Below are positions 62,920-64,000 of a stretch of 64,000 nucleotides of DNA, piece after piece. This stretch comes from Lumbricus terrestris (taxonomy: Eukaryota > Annelida > Clitellata > Crassiclitellata > Lumbricidae). A program made the position numbers and the translations under genes. The first letter of the stretch is position 1. Each line of letters begins with the position of its first letter. Below the pieces are notes generated by a model. It made no database searches. It had not been told where the DNA came from and saw only the letters and a program-made list of their open reading frames with translations. The DNA lies in contig OX457036.1 of assembly GCA_949752735.1 (NCBI GenBank), positions 91,982,368-92,046,367 on the forward strand, given 5' to 3'.

Positions 62920-63405
62920 AGGAAGATTGCCAGGATAACAGTCGAATGGAATGATGATCTAGAGAGGTCATTTCAGAGTCTAAAGAATGCTTTATCAGAA
63001 GCACCGATATTGAAGTTACCTGAGATTGGTGTGGAATTCACTTTGAGAACGGATGCGTCCAATACGGCGATGGGATGTGTGCTGATGCAGATTCATGATG
63101 GGGTTATGCATCCAGTGGTTTATGCAAGCAAGAAATTTAGTGAAAGTGAAAGGAACTATTCTGTGGAGGAGAGAGAGTGCCTGGCGATGGTTTGGGGGAT
63201 TAGAAAGTTCAACCGCTACCTGTATGGACAGGAATTTGTGGTAGAGACTGACCACTTAGGACTGCAATACTTAAAGACTGGTAACATAAGAAATGCTAGA
63301 GTAATGCGCTGGTACCTAATGCTTCAGAACTACAGCTTTAGAGTTAGATACCTCAAAGGTAGTGACAATGTAGTGGCTGACTATTTAAGCCGAGGATTAG
63401 AGTAA
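62920..63405 (+). pseudogene. RNase H domain remnant of gypsy pol
   Basis: Open from just after TAA 62917-62919 to TAA 63403-63405, with no ATG near its start. TVEWNDDLERSFQSLKNAL is the RT-RNase H connection. RNase H follows with its acidic residues: LRTDASNTAMG, YSVEERECLAMVWGIRKFN, VVETDHLGLQYL, and YLKGSDNVVADYLSR. The domain itself is intact, but no palm and no integrase are present. Confidence 0.9.
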
Positions 63406-63664
63406 GTAGAATTAGACATGTAGATAGGAGAATCAGTGTAAATGCAATGTAAATTACAAGTATAGGTACGGTAAAGGTGATACAAGTTGAATTATCACAA
63501 TAGATGTTAAATGTTAATGTTGAGTAGGTTGTTGCATAGTTACATAGCTATAGCTAGTGTAAGTGCTAGTGTAAATGACTGAGTAGTAGGAGTAGGCTAT
63601 TATAAGAAGTATGGGTAGTTTTAATAAGGATATTGAAAAGAAAATTTGTAGCAAATTTTAATTT
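63406..63664 (+). other. Non-coding 3' internal region
   Basis: No integrase motifs; AT-rich with GTAGTAGGAGTAG text. Confidence 0.5.
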
Positions 63665-63672
63665 GTGGGGGA
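63665..63672 (+). promoter_or_regulatory. Polypurine tract
   Basis: GTGGGGGA directly before the 3' LTR; expected primer site for plus-strand DNA. Confidence 0.65.
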
Positions 63673-63676
63673 TTGT

Positions 63677-64000
63677 TGTAGCGATATCCTTGATCACACC
63701 CATACGTTCTTACCCTGCTATACATATTGTTGAATGTTAATTACACATGTTAAGTTAGGAAGAGGCCCTAGTTAATGATTAATTAATGATTTGATTCAGA
63801 ACTTTCACATTGCTCTGTTTAATTAATTAACCAGTACTAGAACCAGTACTTAGGGGCAAAAATATATATTAAACAGGGGCAAACATTTCGAGATATAGCA
63901 ACATTCGGTCAGTCAGCCAATGGGAGGCGAACAAAAGGATCGTCTGCTACGCCTGCGCAAAGAGCATCTAGGGAGGCTGGAGAAGAAGGACGTAATGGCG
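63677..64000 (+). repeat. 3' LTR, cut by window end
   Basis: 324 bp, no difference from 58689-59012 that I can see. About 840 bp remain outside the window. Confidence 0.9.

Larger units (their letters stand above)
58689..64000 (+). mobile_element. Young, internally deleted Ty3/gypsy LTR retrotransposon
   Basis: Order: LTR, PBS, Gag-protease ORF, non-coding, RNase H remnant, polypurine tract, LTR (cut by the window end). The LTR copies are identical over the 324 bp that overlap, with a constant offset of 4988 bp, so insertion was very recent. Reverse transcriptase and integrase are absent, so movement must have used enzymes supplied by another copy. Confidence 0.92.

Noticed and set aside
62695..63010. 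Reverse transcriptase of the gypsy element
   Set aside because: Looked for palm motifs in all frames of the gap; none seen. Only the RT-RNase H connection and RNase H remain.

Overview
This is a window of nuclear DNA from an animal with large introns, very dense simple repeats and many dead transposons. Nothing in it looks bacterial or viral-genomic. The genes are spliced, with GT..AG introns, and there is a tRNA-Glu gene with internal Pol III boxes. The two recognisable host genes are MyD88 (innate immunity) and a GnRH/AKH/corazonin-type neuropeptide receptor, which point to a bilaterian. The TAGGCCTA-rich base composition and the mobile-element content suggest a marine invertebrate deuterostome, perhaps an echinoderm. 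That assignment is tentative.

Host genes. (1) tRNA-Glu(TTC) at 935-1006. (2) A complete six-exon MyD88 gene on the + strand, 4075-9294. It keeps one open frame of 442 codons through death domain, intermediate domain, TIR domain and an unusual Ser/Thr-rich tail of about 145 residues. Just before the main TIR exon, the acceptor and first 38 exon bases occur in three tandem copies, giving two decoy acceptors that lead to a stop. (3) The first coding exon (192 codons) of a class A GPCR at 53996-54571, ending at a clean splice donor. The rest of that gene is not recognised in the window. (4) A possible TATA-type promoter with first exon near 34.6-35.0 kb, and three evenly spaced ETS-like sites at 29.0 kb. 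Both are unassigned.

Mobile elements. Eleven non-autonomous or fossil DNA transposons have short inverted ends; ten carry a perfect 8-bp target duplication and one a 7/8 match (hAT-type). They start CATAGGCG, CAGTGGCG, CAGGCCCGCC, TAGGGTTGCC or CAGTG..TAAAGTG, and one contains a decayed hAT transposase. Several are nested: a 5'-truncated non-LTR retrotransposon lies in one, and another lies inside a Helitron. There are also a Tc1/mariner relic with doubled long inverted repeats, two small TA-flanked MITEs, three tRNA-derived SINE copies, a fragment like the R4/Dong-type endonuclease inside a TAA microsatellite, and several RT 3' ends. The right end (58.7-64 kb) is a very young Ty3/gypsy element whose LTRs are identical over the 324 bp that can be compared. 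It encodes an intact 846-residue Gag-protease but has lost reverse transcriptase and integrase.

Repeats. Micro- and minisatellites fill much of the remainder: (CATA)n, (AAT)n, (CTA)n, (CAC)n, (GTCTCT)n, (CA)n, and 20-, 23-, 24- and 27-bp units. The long reading frames in them (YVCM, YIHT, HHHH, IIII and similar) are artefacts.

The least expected signal is a short one. The palindrome TAGGCCTA and its shorter forms TAGGCTA and TAGCCTA are scattered over the whole window in great excess. In several places the pre-insertion state can be read: interrupted microsatellites, and a transposon fragment compared with its relatives. There the motif behaves like GGCC, GGC or GCC inserted at a TA that has been duplicated, as the excision scar of a TA-targeting transposon would.
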